Of a DNA stretch of 64,000 nt, positions 17,421 to 30,387 are shown in pieces. The DNA is from Rhynchopus sp. YZ270_cl-10 (taxonomy: Eukaryota > Euglenozoa > Diplonemea > Diplonemida > Diplonemidae), in assembly GCA_964035575.1 (NCBI GenBank), contig OZ037904.1, positions 806,001-870,000 on the forward strand, read 5' to 3'. A model generated the notes under the pieces. The model was not told where the DNA came from. It ran no database searches and saw only the letters and a list, made by a program, of their open reading frames with translations. Within the stretch, counting starts at the first letter, position 1; each line of letters starts with the position of its first letter. The translations under genes and the position numbers were made by a program.

Positions 17421-17984
17421 AGGAGCCATTTAGTTTATTTTAGTTTAAGTATAGTTTCAGAATTTGTTTCATATTTTTTTTATTTTTATTTTTTTTATTT
17501 TTTCTTTCTTTTGAGTCTGAGCTTTAGGTCACAAATTGGAAAACAATACTAGCCTTGACATTGTTCCCAATGAATCGAACTCAGATTCATTACCTCATCG
17601 CTTTGTTTATCATTCTGTACTAGAGGACTAGTATTTCCTTTCACACTTTTGTGCAAGCTGAAGACTCTATGAACCATTGCATGAAACTATACTTCTACTA
17701 CCTTGTTTGTTTGTTTGTTTGTTATATTGCATGGAGTCAGTTGCTATGACTTTAGAACCACAACTAGTTAGAAATCGTTGTTCATTTCACTTTTTTTGTC
17801 TATTGCTTTTCTTCATTTTTCCTTTCTTTTTTCATTTTCTTTTTCTTTTTTCATTTTCTTTTTGATATCTTTTTTCACATGAACAAGTCCAATCAAGAGA
17901 TATAAAAAAAAAAGAATATTTTTTATTATTTGTAGTTACATCATTTCCTCCATACCCCAATCCTCATTCTCTTCTATTATCTGA
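17421..17984. other. Polinton right spacer without a gene
   Basis: AT-rich. Contains long T runs after the gene, a TACTAG-AGGA-CTAGTA hairpin near 17620-17635 with a matching AATACTAG at 17545, the right-hand inverted repeat 17704-17730, and a pyrimidine-rich TTTTTC stretch 17800-17870. I see no coding region. Confidence 0.7.
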
Positions 17985-18751
17985 ACAAAAAATTTCACAA
18001 AAAATTCTGATCCAAAAATTTCACAAAAAAATTTCACAAAAAATCTCAACAAAAAAATTCACAAAAAAATTTCACAAAAAATTCTGAATAAAAAATTTCA
18101 CAAAAATCTAATCCAAAATCTGAACAAAAATTCACAAAAAAAATTTCACAAAAAATTTCACAAAATCTGAAACAAAATCTGAACAAAAAATTCTGAACAA
18201 AAAATTCTGAGACAAAAATTTCACAAAATCTGATCCAAAAAATTCTGAACAAAAAATTTCACAAAATCTGATCCAAAATTCTCAACAAAAAATTCACAAA
18301 AAAAAATTTCACAAAAATTCTGTCAATTCTGTCAATTCTGTCAATTCTGTCAAAAATTCTAAACAAAATCTGAACAAAAATTCTCAACAAAAATTTCACA
18401 AATCTGAAACAAAAAATTTCACAAAATTGATGGAATTGACAGAGTTGACAGAGTTGACGGATTTGACGGTGCCCAGAGACATCACGGCATACACACAGGA
18501 GCTACACAGAAAAACACATACGTTGTAGAGAAGAGCACATACCTTGTAGAGGAGAGCACATAGGTTGTGGAGGAGAGCACATAGGTTGTAGAGAAGAGCA
18601 CATAGGTTGTAGAGGAGGACAATTTGTCTCACAGGTATGAAACAAGACCATTGCTGCATAAATTTGCATATGCTTTATAGGAAAACATTGGGGGTGTTAG
18701 ATTTTACTAGGTTTAGGGAGCTGCGCCAGTCTCTTCCTTTATTCATCTACT
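17985..18751 (-). repeat. Polinton right inner arm and terminal inverted repeat
   Basis: 17985-18414 is the AT-rich arm of ACAAAAAATTTCAC-type words; 18415-18751 is the outer repeat, inverse of 1340-1690. The 21-bp subrepeats appear here as AGAGCACATAGGTTGTAGAG variants (about 18510-18620). The last bases TTCATCTACT mirror the left end AGTAGATGAA. GACGCG follows directly. Confidence 0.93.
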
Positions 18752-21700
18752 GACGCGTTAGAACAGACACGTTAGAACGGATGCGTTAGAACGCACGCGT
18801 TAGAACGGACGCGTTAGAACGGACGCGTTAGAACGAACGCGTTAGAACGCACGCGTTAGAACGCACGCGTTAGAACGGACGCGTTAGAACGGACACGTTA
18901 GAACGGATGCGTTAGAACGCACGCGTTAGAACGGACGCGTTAGAACGAACGCGTTAGAACGGACGCGTAAGAACGAACGCGTTAGAACGGACGCGTTAGA
19001 ACGGACACGTTAGAACGAACGCGTTAGAACGGACGCGTAAGAACGAACGCGTTAGAACGGACACGTTAGAACGGACGCGTTAGAACGAACGCGTTAGAAC
19101 GGACGCGTAAGAACGAACGCGTTAGAACGGACACGTTAGAACGGACGCGTTAGAACGGACACGTTAGAACGGATGCGTTAGAACGCACGCGTTAGAACGG
19201 ACGCGTTAGAACGAACGCGTTAGAACGGACACGTTAGAACGGATGCGTTAGAACGCACGCGTTAGAACGGATGCGTTAGAACGCTCGCGTTAGAACGTAC
19301 GCGCTAGAACGCACGCGTTAGAACGCACGCGTTAGAACGCACGCGTAAGAACGCACGCGTTAGAACGGACGCGTTAGAACGAACGCGTTAGAACGCACGC
19401 GTTAGAACGCACGCGTTAGAACGCACGCGTTAGAACGCACGCGTTAGAACGGACGCGTTAGAACGGACGCGTTAGAACGAACGCGTTAGAACGAACGCGT
19501 TAGAACGGACGCGTTAGAACGGACGAGTTAGAACGGACGCGTTAGAACGGACGCGTTAGAACGAACGCGTTAGAACGAACGCGTTAGAACGCACGCGTTA
19601 GAACGCACGCGTTAGAACGCACGCGTTAGAACGGACGCGTTAGAACGGACGCGTTAGAACGAACGCGTTAGAACGAACGCGTTAGAACGGACGCGTTAGA
19701 ACGGACGCGTTAGAACGGACGCGTTAGAACGGATGCGTTAGAACGCACGCGTTAGAACGCACGCGTTAGAACGCACTCGTTAGAACGCACGCGTTAGAAC
19801 GGACGCGTTAGAACGCACGCGTTAGAACGGACGCGTTAGAACGGACGCGTTAGAACGCACGCGTTAGAACGGACGCGTTAGAACGCACGCGTTAGAACGG
19901 ACGCGTTAGAACGGATGCGTTAGAACGCACGCGTTAGAACGGACGCGTTAGAACGAACGCGTTAGAACGAACGCGTTAGAACGGACGCGTTAGAACGGAC
20001 GCGTTAGAACGGACGCGTTAGAACGGATGCGTTAGAACGCACGCGTTAGAACGCACGCGTTAGAACGCACTCGTTAGAACGCACGCGTTAGAACGGACGC
20101 GTTAGAACGCACGCGTTAGAACGAACGCGTTAGAACGGACGCGTTAGAACGCACGCGTTAGAACGGACGCGTTAGAACGGACACGTTAGAACGGATGCGT
20201 TAGAACGCACGCGTTAGAACGGACGCGTTAGAACGAACGCGTTAGAACGGACACGTTAGAACGGATGCGTTAGAACGCACGCGTTAGAACGGATGCGTTA
20301 GAACGCTCGCGTTAGAACGTACGCGCTAGAACGCACGCGTTAGAACGCACGCGTTAGAACGGACGCGTTAGAACGAACGCGTTAGAACGCACGCGTTAGA
20401 ACGCACGCGTTAGAACGGACGCGTTAGAACGCACGCGTTAGAACGGACGCGTTAGAACGGACGCGTTAGAACGAACGCGTTAGAACGCACGCGTTAGAAC
20501 GCACGCGTTAGAACGGACGCGTTAGAACGAACGCGTTAGAACGGACGCGTTAGAACGCACGCGTTAGAACGGACGCGTTAGAACGGACGCGTTAGAACGA
20601 ACGCGTTAGAACGCACGCGTTAGAACGCACGCGTTAGAACGGACGCGTTAGAACGAACGCGTTAGAACGGACGCGTAAGAACGAACGCGTTAGAACGGAC
20701 ACGTTAGAACGGATGCGTTAGAACGCACGCGTTAGAACGGACGCGTTAGAACGAACGCGTTAGAACGGACGCGTAAGAACGAACGCGTTAGAACGGACAC
20801 GTTAGAACGGATGCGTTAGAACGCACGCGTTAGAACGGACGCGTTAGAACGCACGCGTTAGAACGGACGCGTTAGAACGGACACGTTAGAACGGATGCGT
20901 TAGAACGCACGCGTTAGAACGGACGCGTTAGAACGGACGCGTTAGAACGAACGCGTTAGAACGCACGCGTTAGAACGCACGCGTTAGAACGGACGCGTTA
21001 GAACGGACACGTTAGAACGGATGCGTTAGAACGCACGCGTTAGAACGGACGCGTTAGAACGAACGCGTTAGAACGGACGCGTAAGAACGAACGCGTTAGA
21101 ACGGACGCGTTAGAACGGACACGTTAGAACGGATGCGTTAGAACGCACGCGTTAGAACGGACGCGTTAGAACGAACGCGTTAGAACGGACACGTTAGAAC
21201 GGATGCGTTAGAACGCACGCGTTAGAACGGATGCGTTAGAACGCTCGCGTTAGAACGTACGCGCTAGAACGCACGCGTTAGAACGCACGCGTTAGAACGC
21301 ACGCGTAAGAACGCACGCGTTAGAACGGACGCGTTAGAACGAACGCGTTAGAACGCACGCGTTAGAACGCACGCGTTAGAACGCACGCGTTAGAACGCAC
21401 GCGTTAGAACGGACGCGTTAGAACGGACGCGTTAGAACGAACGCGTTAGAACGAACGCGTTAGAACGGACGCGTTAGAACGCACGCGTAAGAACGCACGT
21501 GTTAGAACGGATGCGTTAGGACGGACGCGTTAGAACGGACGAGTTAGAACGGACGCGTTAGAACGGACGCGTTAGAACGCACGCGATAGAACGAACGCGT
21601 TAGAACGCACGCGTTAGAACGCACGCGTTAGAACGAACGCGTTAGAACGGACGCGTTAGAACGGACGCGTACGAACGGATGCGTTAGAACGGACGCGTTA

Positions 21701-24700
21701 GAACGGACGCGTTAGAACGGACGCGTTAGAACGGACGCGTTAGAACGCACGCGTTAGAACGCACGCGTTAGAACGCACGCGTTAGAACGGACGCGATAGA
21801 ACGAACGCGTTAGAACGGACACGTTAGAACGGACGCGATAGAACGAACGCGTTAGAACGCACGCGTTAGAACGCACGCGTTAGAACGGACGCGTACGAAC
21901 GGATGCGTTAGAACGGACGCGTTAGAACGGACGCGTTAGAACGGACGCGTTAGAACGGACGCGTTAGAACGGACGCGTTAGAACGCACGCGTTAGAACGC
22001 ACGCGTTAGAACGGACGCGTACGAACGGATGCGTTAGAACGGACGCGTTAGAACGGACGCGTTAGAACGGACGCGTTAGAACGGACGCGTTAGAACGGAC
22101 GCGTTAGAACGGACGCGTTAGAACGCACGCGTTAGAACGCACGCGTTAGAACGCACGCGTTAGAACGCAGGCGTTAGAACGGACGCGTTAGAACGGACGC
22201 GTACGAACGGATGCGTTAGAACGCACGCGTTAGAACGCACGCGTTAGAACGCACGCGTTAGAACGCACGCGTTAGAACGCACGCGTTAGAACGCACGCGT
22301 TAGAACGCACGCGTTAGAACGCACGAGTTAGAACGCACGCGTTAGAACGGACGCGTTAGAACGCACGCGTTAGAACGCACGCGTTAGAACGCAGGCGTTA
22401 GAACGGACGCGTTAGAACGGACGCGTACGAACGGATGCGTTAGAACGCACGCGTTAGAACGCACGCGTTAGAACGCACGCGTTAGAACGCACGAGTTAGA
22501 ACGCACGCGTTAGAACGCACGCGTTAGAACGCACGCGTTAGAACGCACGCGTTAGAACGCACGCGTTAGAACGCACGCGTTAGAACGCAGGCGTTAGAAC
22601 GCACGCGTTAGAACGCACGCGTTAGAACGCACGAGTTAGAACGCACGCGTTAGAACGCACGCGTTAGAACGCACGCGTTAGAACGCACGCGTTAGAACGC
22701 ACGCGTTAGAACGCACGCGTTAGAACGCACGCGTTAGAACGCACGCGTTAGAACGGACGCGATAGAACGAACGCGTTAGAACGCAGGCGTTAGAACGGAC
22801 GCGTTAGAACGGACGCGTTAGAACGCACGCGTTAGAACGCACGCGTTAGAACGCACGCGTTAGAACGGACGCGATAGAACGAACGCGTTAGAACGCAGGC
22901 GTTAGAACGGACGCGTTAGAACGGACGCGTTAGAACGGACGCGTTAGAACGCACGCGTTAGAACGCACGCGTTAGAACGCACGCGTTAGAACGGACGCGT
23001 TAGAACGGACGAGTTAGAACGCACGCGTTAGAACGCACGCGTTAGAACGCACGCGTTAGAACGCACGAGTTAGAACGCACGCGTTAGAACGCACGCGTTA
23101 GAACGCACGCGTTAGAACGCACGCGTTAGAACGCACGCGTTAGAACGCACGCGTTAGAACGCACGCGTTAGAACGCACGCGTTAGAACGGACGCGATAGA
23201 ACGAACGCGTTAGAACGCAGGCGTTAGAACGGACGCGTTAGAACGCACGCGTTAGAACGCACGAGTTAGAACGCACGCGTTAGAACGCACGCGTTAGAAC
23301 GCACGCGTTAGAACGGACGCGTTAGAACGGACGAGTTAGAACGCACGCGTTAGAACGCACGCGTTAGAACGCACGCGTTAGAACGGACGCGTTAGAACGG
23401 ACGCGTTAGAACGGACGCGTTAGAACGCACGCGTTAGAACGCACGCGTTAGAACGCACGCGTTAGAACGCACGCGTTAGAACGCACGCGTTAGAACGCAC
23501 GCGTTAGAACGCACGCGTTAGAACGCACGCGTTAGAACGCACGCGTTAGAACGCACGCGTTAGAACGCACGCGTTAGAACGCACGCGTTAGAACGGACGC
23601 GTTAGAACGGACGCGTTAGAACGCACGCGTTAGAACGCACGCGTTAGAACTCACGAGTTAGAACGCACGCGTTAGAACGGACGCGTTAGAACGGACGAGT
23701 TAGAACGGACGCGTTAGAACGGGCGCGTACGAACGGATGCGTTAGAACGGATGAGTTAGAACGCACGAGTTAGAACGAACGCGTTAGAACGGACGCGTTA
23801 GAACGGACGAGTTAGAACGGACGCGTTAGAACGGGCGCGTACGAACGGATGCGTTAGAACGGATGAGTTAGAACGCACGAGTTAGAACGAACGCGTTAGA
23901 ACGGACGCGTTAGAACGGACGAGTTAGAACGGACGCGTTAGAACGGATGAGTTAGAACGCACGAGTTAGAACGAACGCGTTAGAACGGACGCGTTAGAAC
24001 GGACGCGTTAGAACGCACGCGTTAGAACGGACGAGTTAGAACGGACGCGTTAGAACGCACGCGTTAGAACGGACGCGTTAGAACGGATGAGTTAGAACGC
24101 ACGAGTTAGAACGAACGCGTTAGAACGGACGCGTTAGAACGGACGAGTTAGAACGGACGCGTTAGAACGGGCGCGTACGAACGGATGCGTTAGAACGCAC
24201 GCGTTAGAACGCACGCGTTAGAACGCACGCGTTAGAACGGACGCGTTAGAACGCACGCGTTAGAACGGACGCGTTAGAACGGACGCGTTAGAACGCACGC
24301 GTTAGAACGCACGCGTTAGAACGGACGCGTTAGAACGGACGAGTTAGAACGGACGCGTTAGAACGCACGCGTTAGAACGCACGCGTTAGAACGGACGCGT
24401 TAGAACGGACGCGTTAGAACGGATGAGTTAGAACGCACGAGTTAGAACGGACGAGTTAGAACGGATGCGTTAGAACGGATGAGTTAGAACGCACGAGTGA
24501 GAACGGACGCGTTAGAACGGACGCGATAGAACGAACGCGTTAGAACGCACGCGTTAGAACGGACGCGTTAGAACGGATGAGTTAGAACGCACGCGTTAGA
24601 ACGGACGAGTTAGAACGGATGCGTTAGAACGGATGAGTTAGAACGCACGAGTGAGAACGGACGCGTTAGAACGGACGCGTTAGAACGAACGCGTTAGAAC

Positions 24701-25980
24701 GCAGGCGTTAGAACGGACGCGTTAGAACGGACGCGTTAGAACGGATGAGTTAGAACGCACGAGTTAGAACGGACGAGTTAGAACGGATGCGTTAGAACGG
24801 ATGAGTTAGAACGCACGAGTTAGAACGGACGAGTTAGAACGGATGCGTTAGAACGGATGAGTTAGAACGCACGAGTTAGAACGGACGAGTTAGAACGGAT
24901 GCGTTAGAACGGATGAGTTAGAACGGACGAGTTAGAACGGACGCGTTAGAACGGATGAGTTAGAACGCACGAGTTAGAACGGACGAGTTAGAACGGATGC
25001 GTTAGAACGGATGAGTTAGAACGCACGAGTTAGAACGAACGCGTTAGAACGCACGCGTTAGAACGGACGCGTTAGAACGGATGAGTTAGAACGCACGCGT
25101 TAGAACGCACGAGTTAGAACGCACGCGTTAGAACGCACGCGTTAGAACGGATGAGTTAGAACGCACGAGTTAGAACGGACGAGTTAGAACGGATGCGTTA
25201 GAACGGATGAGTTAGAACGCACGAGTTAGAACGGACGAGTTAGAACGGATGCGTTAGAACGGACGCGTTAGAACGGATGAGTTAGAACGCACGAGTTAGA
25301 ACGGACGAGTTAGAACGGATGCGTTAGAACGGATGAGTTAGAACGCACGAGTTAGAACGAACGCGTTAGAACGCACTCGTTAGAACGGACGCGTTAGAAC
25401 GGATGAGTTAGAACGCACGCGTTAGAACGCACGAGTTAGAACGCACGCGTTAGAACGCACGAGTTAGAACGCAGGCGTTAGAACGGACGCGTTAGAACGG
25501 ACGCGATAGAACGAACGCGTTAGAACGCACGCGTTAGAACGCACGCGTTAGAACGCACGCGTTAGAACGGACTCGTTAGAACGGATGAGTTAGAACGCAC
25601 GAGTGAGAACGAACGCGTTAGAACGCACGCGTTAGAACGGACGCGTTAGAACGGATGAGTTAGAACGCACGCGTTAGAACGGACGCGTTAGAACGGACGA
25701 GTTAGAACGGACGCGTTAGAACGGACGCGTTAGAACGCACGCGTTAGAACGGTCGCGTTAGAACGGACGCGTTAGAACGCACGCGTTAGAACGGACGCGT
25801 TTGAACGGATGAGTTAGAACGCACGAGTTAGAACGAACGAGTTAGAACGCACGCGTTAGAACGGACGCGTTAGAACGGACGCGTTAGAACGCACGCGTTA
25901 GAACGGACGCGTTAGAACGGACGCGTTAGAACGCACGCGTTAGAACGGACGAGTTAGAACGCACGAGTTAGAACGGACGC
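18752..25980. repeat. 14-bp satellite array, right part
   Basis: About 516 more copies of the ACGCGTTAGAACGG unit. Variants are not random: ACGAG, ATGAG and ACGCGATAG forms are frequent only from about 21.5 kb on, and long blocks repeat (compare 19190-19420 with 21140-21400). Nearly every unit keeps TTAGAACG, and most keep the ACGCGT palindrome. No gene. The array ends at a 65-bp unique bridge (25981-26045) before the pentamer array. Confidence 0.97.
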
Positions 25981-26045
25981 TTGATCCCGAGTACGCCTCA
26001 GGCACGCCTCAGATATGTTTTCCAGATATGAGTATTTTCAGGCGT

Positions 26046-29000
26046 AGTACAGTACAGTACAGTACAGTACAGTACAGTACAGTACAGTACAGTACAGTAC
26101 AGTACAGTACAGTACAGTACAGTACAGTACAGTACAGTACAGTACAGTACAGTACAGTACAGTACAGTACAGTACAGTACAGTACAGTACAGTACAGTAC
26201 AGTACAGTACAGTACAGTACAGTACAGTACAGTACAGTACAGTACAGTACAGTACAGTACAGTACAGTACAGTACAGTACAGTACAGTACAGTACAGTAC
26301 AGTACAGTACAGTACAGTACAGTACAGTACAGTACAGTACAGTACAGTACAGTACAGTACAGTACAGTACAGTACAGTACAGTACAGTACAGTACAGTAC
26401 AGTACAGTACAGTACAGTACAGTACAGTACAGTACAGTACAGTACAGTACAGTACAGTACAGTACAGTACAGTACAGTACAGTACAGTACAGTACAGTAC
26501 AGTACAGTACAGTACAGTACAGTACAGTACAGTACAGTACAGTACAGTACAGTACAGTACAGTACAGTACAGTACAGTACAGTACAGTACAGTACAGTAC
26601 AGTACAGTACAGTACAGTACAGTACAGTACAGTACAGTACAGTACAGTACAGTACAGTACAGTACAGTACAGTACAGTACAGTACAGTACAGTACAGTAC
26701 AGTACAGTACAGTACAGTACAGTACAGTACAGTACAGTACAGTACAGTACAGTACAGTACAGTACAGTACAGTACAGTACAGTACAGTACAGTACAGTAC
26801 AGTACAGTACAGTACAGTACAGTACAGTACAGTACAGTACAGTACAGTACAGTACAGTACAGTACAGTACAGTACAGTACAGTACAGTACAGTACAGTAC
26901 AGTACAGTACAGTACAGTACAGTACAGTACAGTACAGTACAGTACAGTACAGTACAGTACAGTACAGTACAGTACAGTACAGTACAGTACAGTACAGTAC
27001 AGTACAGTACAGTACAGTACAGTACAGTACAGTACAGTACAGTACAGTACAGTACAGTACAGTACAGTACAGTACAGTACAGTACAGTACAGTACAGTAC
27101 AGTACAGTACAGTACAGTACAGTACAGTACAGTACAGTACAGTACAGTACAGTACAGTACAGTACAGTACAGTACAGTACAGTACAGTACAGTACAGTAC
27201 AGTACAGTACAGTACAGTACAGTACAGTACAGTACAGTACAGTACAGTACAGTACAGTACAGTACAGTACAGTACAGTACAGTACAGTACAGTACAGTAC
27301 AGTACAGTACAGTACAGTACAGTACAGTACAGTACAGTACAGTACAGTACAGTACAGTACAGTACAGTACAGTACAGTACAGTACAGTACAGTACAGTAC
27401 AGTACAGTACAGTACAGTACAGTACAGTACAGTACAGTACAGTACAGTACAGTACAGTACAGTACAGTACAGTACAGTACAGTACAGTACAGTACAGTAC
27501 AGTACAGTACAGTACAGTACAGTACAGTACAGTACAGTACAGTACAGTACAGTACAGTACAGTACAGTACAGTACAGTACAGTACAGTACAGTACAGTAC
27601 AGTACAGTACAGTACAGTACAGTACAGTACAGTACAGTACAGTACAGTACAGTACAGTACAGTACAGTACAGTACAGTACAGTACAGTACAGTACAGTAC
27701 AGTACAGTACAGTACAGTACAGTACAGTACAGTACAGTACAGTACAGTACAGTACAGTACAGTACAGTACAGTACAGTACAGTACAGTACAGTACAGTAC
27801 AGTACAGTACAGTACAGTACAGTACAGTACAGTACAGTACAGTACAGTACAGTACAGTACAGTACAGTACAGTACAGTACAGTACAGTACAGTACAGTAC
27901 AGTACAGTACAGTACAGTACAGTACAGTACAGTACAGTACAGTACAGTACAGTACAGTACAGTACAGTACAGTACAGTACAGTACAGTACAGTACAGTAC
28001 AGTACAGTACAGTACAGTACAGTACAGTACAGTACAGTACAGTACAGTACAGTACAGTACAGTACAGTACAGTACAGTACAGTACAGTACAGTACAGTAC
28101 AGTACAGTACAGTACAGTACAGTACAGTACAGTACAGTACAGTACAGTACAGTACAGTACAGTACAGTACAGTACAGTACAGTACAGTACAGTACAGTAC
28201 AGTACAGTACAGTACAGTACAGTACAGTACAGTACAGTACAGTACAGTACAGTACAGTACAGTACAGTACAGTACAGTACAGTACAGTACAGTACAGTAC
28301 AGTACAGTACAGTACAGTACAGTACAGTACAGTACAGTACAGTACAGTACAGTACAGTACAGTACAGTACAGTACAGTACAGTACAGTACAGTACAGTAC
28401 AGTACAGTACAGTACAGTACAGTACAGTACAGTACAGTACAGTACAGTACAGTACAGTACAGTACAGTACAGTACAGTACAGTACAGTACAGTACAGTAC
28501 AGTACAGTACAGTACAGTACAGTACAGTACAGTACAGTACAGTACAGTACAGTACAGTACAGTACAGTACAGTACAGTACAGTACAGTACAGTACAGTAC
28601 AGTACAGTACAGTACAGTACAGTACAGTACAGTACAGTACAGTACAGTACAGTACAGTACAGTACAGTACAGTACAGTACAGTACAGTACAGTACAGTAC
28701 AGTACAGTACAGTACAGTACAGTACAGTACAGTACAGTACAGTACAGTACAGTACAGTACAGTACAGTACAGTACAGTACAGTACAGTACAGTACAGTAC
28801 AGTACAGTACAGTACAGTACAGTACAGTACAGTACAGTACAGTACAGTACAGTACAGTACAGTACAGTACAGTACAGTACAGTACAGTACAGTACAGTAC
28901 AGTACAGTACAGTACAGTACAGTACAGTACAGTACAGTACAGTACAGTACAGTACAGTACAGTACAGTACAGTACAGTACAGTACAGTACAGTACAGTAC

Positions 29001-29570
29001 AGTACAGTACAGTACAGTACAGTACAGTACAGTACAGTACAGTACAGTACAGTACAGTACAGTACAGTACAGTACAGTACAGTACAGTACAGTACAGTAC
29101 AGTACAGTACAGTACAGTACAGTACAGTACAGTACAGTACAGTACAGTACAGTACAGTACAGTACAGTACAGTACAGTACAGTACAGTACAGTACAGTAC
29201 AGTACAGTACAGTACAGTACAGTACAGTACAGTACAGTACAGTACAGTACAGTACAGTACAGTACAGTACAGTACAGTACAGTACAGTACAGTACAGTAC
29301 AGTACAGTACAGTACAGTACAGTACAGTACAGTACAGTACAGTACAGTACAGTACAGTACAGTACAGTACAGTACAGTACAGTACAGTACAGTACAGTAC
29401 AGTACAGTACAGTACAGTACAGTACAGTACAGTACAGTACAGTACAGTACAGTACAGTACAGTACAGTACAGTACAGTACAGTACAGTACAGTACAGTAC
29501 AGTACAGTACAGTACAGTACAGTACAGTACAGTACAGTACAGTACAGTACAGTACAGTACAGTACAGTAC
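26046..29570. repeat. (AGTAC)n array, 705 perfect copies
   Basis: 3525 bp of the pentamer AGTAC with no interruption that I can see. Because no stop codon occurs in any phase, all six frames are open across it (STVQY on plus, CTVLY on minus); none of this is protein-coding. GTAC recurs every 5 bp, so single strands can form hairpins. The uniformity points to very recent expansion or to a consensus produced in assembly. Confidence 0.97.
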
Positions 29571-29970
29571 TGCAAACCCAAAAATAATCACAAAACCTGC
29601 ACTAGCGATTCACATAAATTCACAAAAGTTCACAAAAATTCACATAAATTCACAACACCTGCACAAAACCTTCACATAAATTCACAAAAATTCACAAAAC
29701 CTGCACTAGCGATTCACAAAAATTCACAAAATTTCACAAAAATTCACAAAAATTCACATACATTCACAAAAGATCCCACACATGGTGTATCACGTGTGTT
29801 TTCGCCTCGTTGTGAATTTTTGTGAATGGCTGGTGAATAATCTTGAAAAAAAAGTCCCCAGATCACCCCATAGCTTGTTTTCTGTTACGTGTAGCATTTT
29901 GTGTCTCATTATCATGTTACCTAGGTTCCTGGACACCGGGTGTCTAGGTACCAGAAAGTTATAGGTACTG
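29571..29970. repeat. degenerate TTCACAAAA repeats and short spacer
   Basis: 29590-29775 is built from ATTCACAAAA, ATTCACATAA and CCTGCACTAGCGATTCAC words; inverse words GTGAATTTTTGTGAATGG lie at 29811-29829. The rest, up to 29970, is unique AT-rich DNA. The words resemble the TTTCACAAAA words of the Polinton inner arms, perhaps by chance. Confidence 0.8.
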
Positions 29971-29974
29971 CAGT

Positions 29975-30387
29975 GTGTACAGTGTACAGTGTACAGTGTA
30001 CAGTGTACAGTGTACAGTGTACAGTGTACAGTGTACAGTGTACAGTGTACAGTGTACAGTGTACAGTGTACAGTGTACAGTGTACAGTGTACAGTGTACA
30101 GTGTACAGTGTACAGTGTACAGTGTACAGTGTACAGTGTACAGTGTACAGTGTACAGTGTACAGTGTACAGTGTACAGTGTACAGTGTACAGTGTACAGT
30201 GTACAGTGTACAGTGTACAGTGTACAGTGTACAGTGTACAGTGTACAGTGTACAGTGTACAGTGTACAGTGTACAGTGTACAGTGTACAGTGTACAGTGT
30301 ACAGTGTACAGTGTACAGTGTACAGTGTACAGTGTACAGTGTACAGTGTACAGTGTACAGTGTACAGTGTACAGTGTACAGTGTACA
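29975..30387. repeat. (AGTGTAC)n array, about 59 copies
   Basis: About 413 bp of the heptamer AGTGTAC, again open in all frames (CTVYSVQ on plus) and not a gene. It differs from the AGTAC array by an inserted GT and keeps the GTAC palindrome. Confidence 0.96.

Larger units (their letters stand above)
1340..18751. mobile_element. Polinton/Maverick element, looks whole
   Basis: A 17.4-kb self-synthesising DNA transposon of the Polinton (Maverick) family. Seen: long inverted repeats at both ends starting AGTAGATGAATAAAGG, a 6-bp target duplication GACGCG at 1334-1339 and 18752-18757, and genes for protein-primed PolB, integrase, major and minor capsid proteins, adenain-type protease and packaging ATPase. 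Six-bp duplications and this gene set define the family. The terminal arms look identical over about 180 bp, the duplication is exact and the genes are open over long stretches, so I infer a recent insertion. It sits in satellite DNA, away from host genes. It is read here as an integrated virus-like element; whether it is active cannot be told. Confidence 0.96.

Noticed and set aside
1-25980. CRISPR-like array
   Set aside because: The 14-bp units are contiguous with no spacers, in a eukaryote; it is a satellite.
26028-29825. Giant open frames (over 1100 codons) of STVQY or CTVLY repeats on both strands
   Set aside because: They only reflect the AGTAC array, which has no stop codon in any phase.
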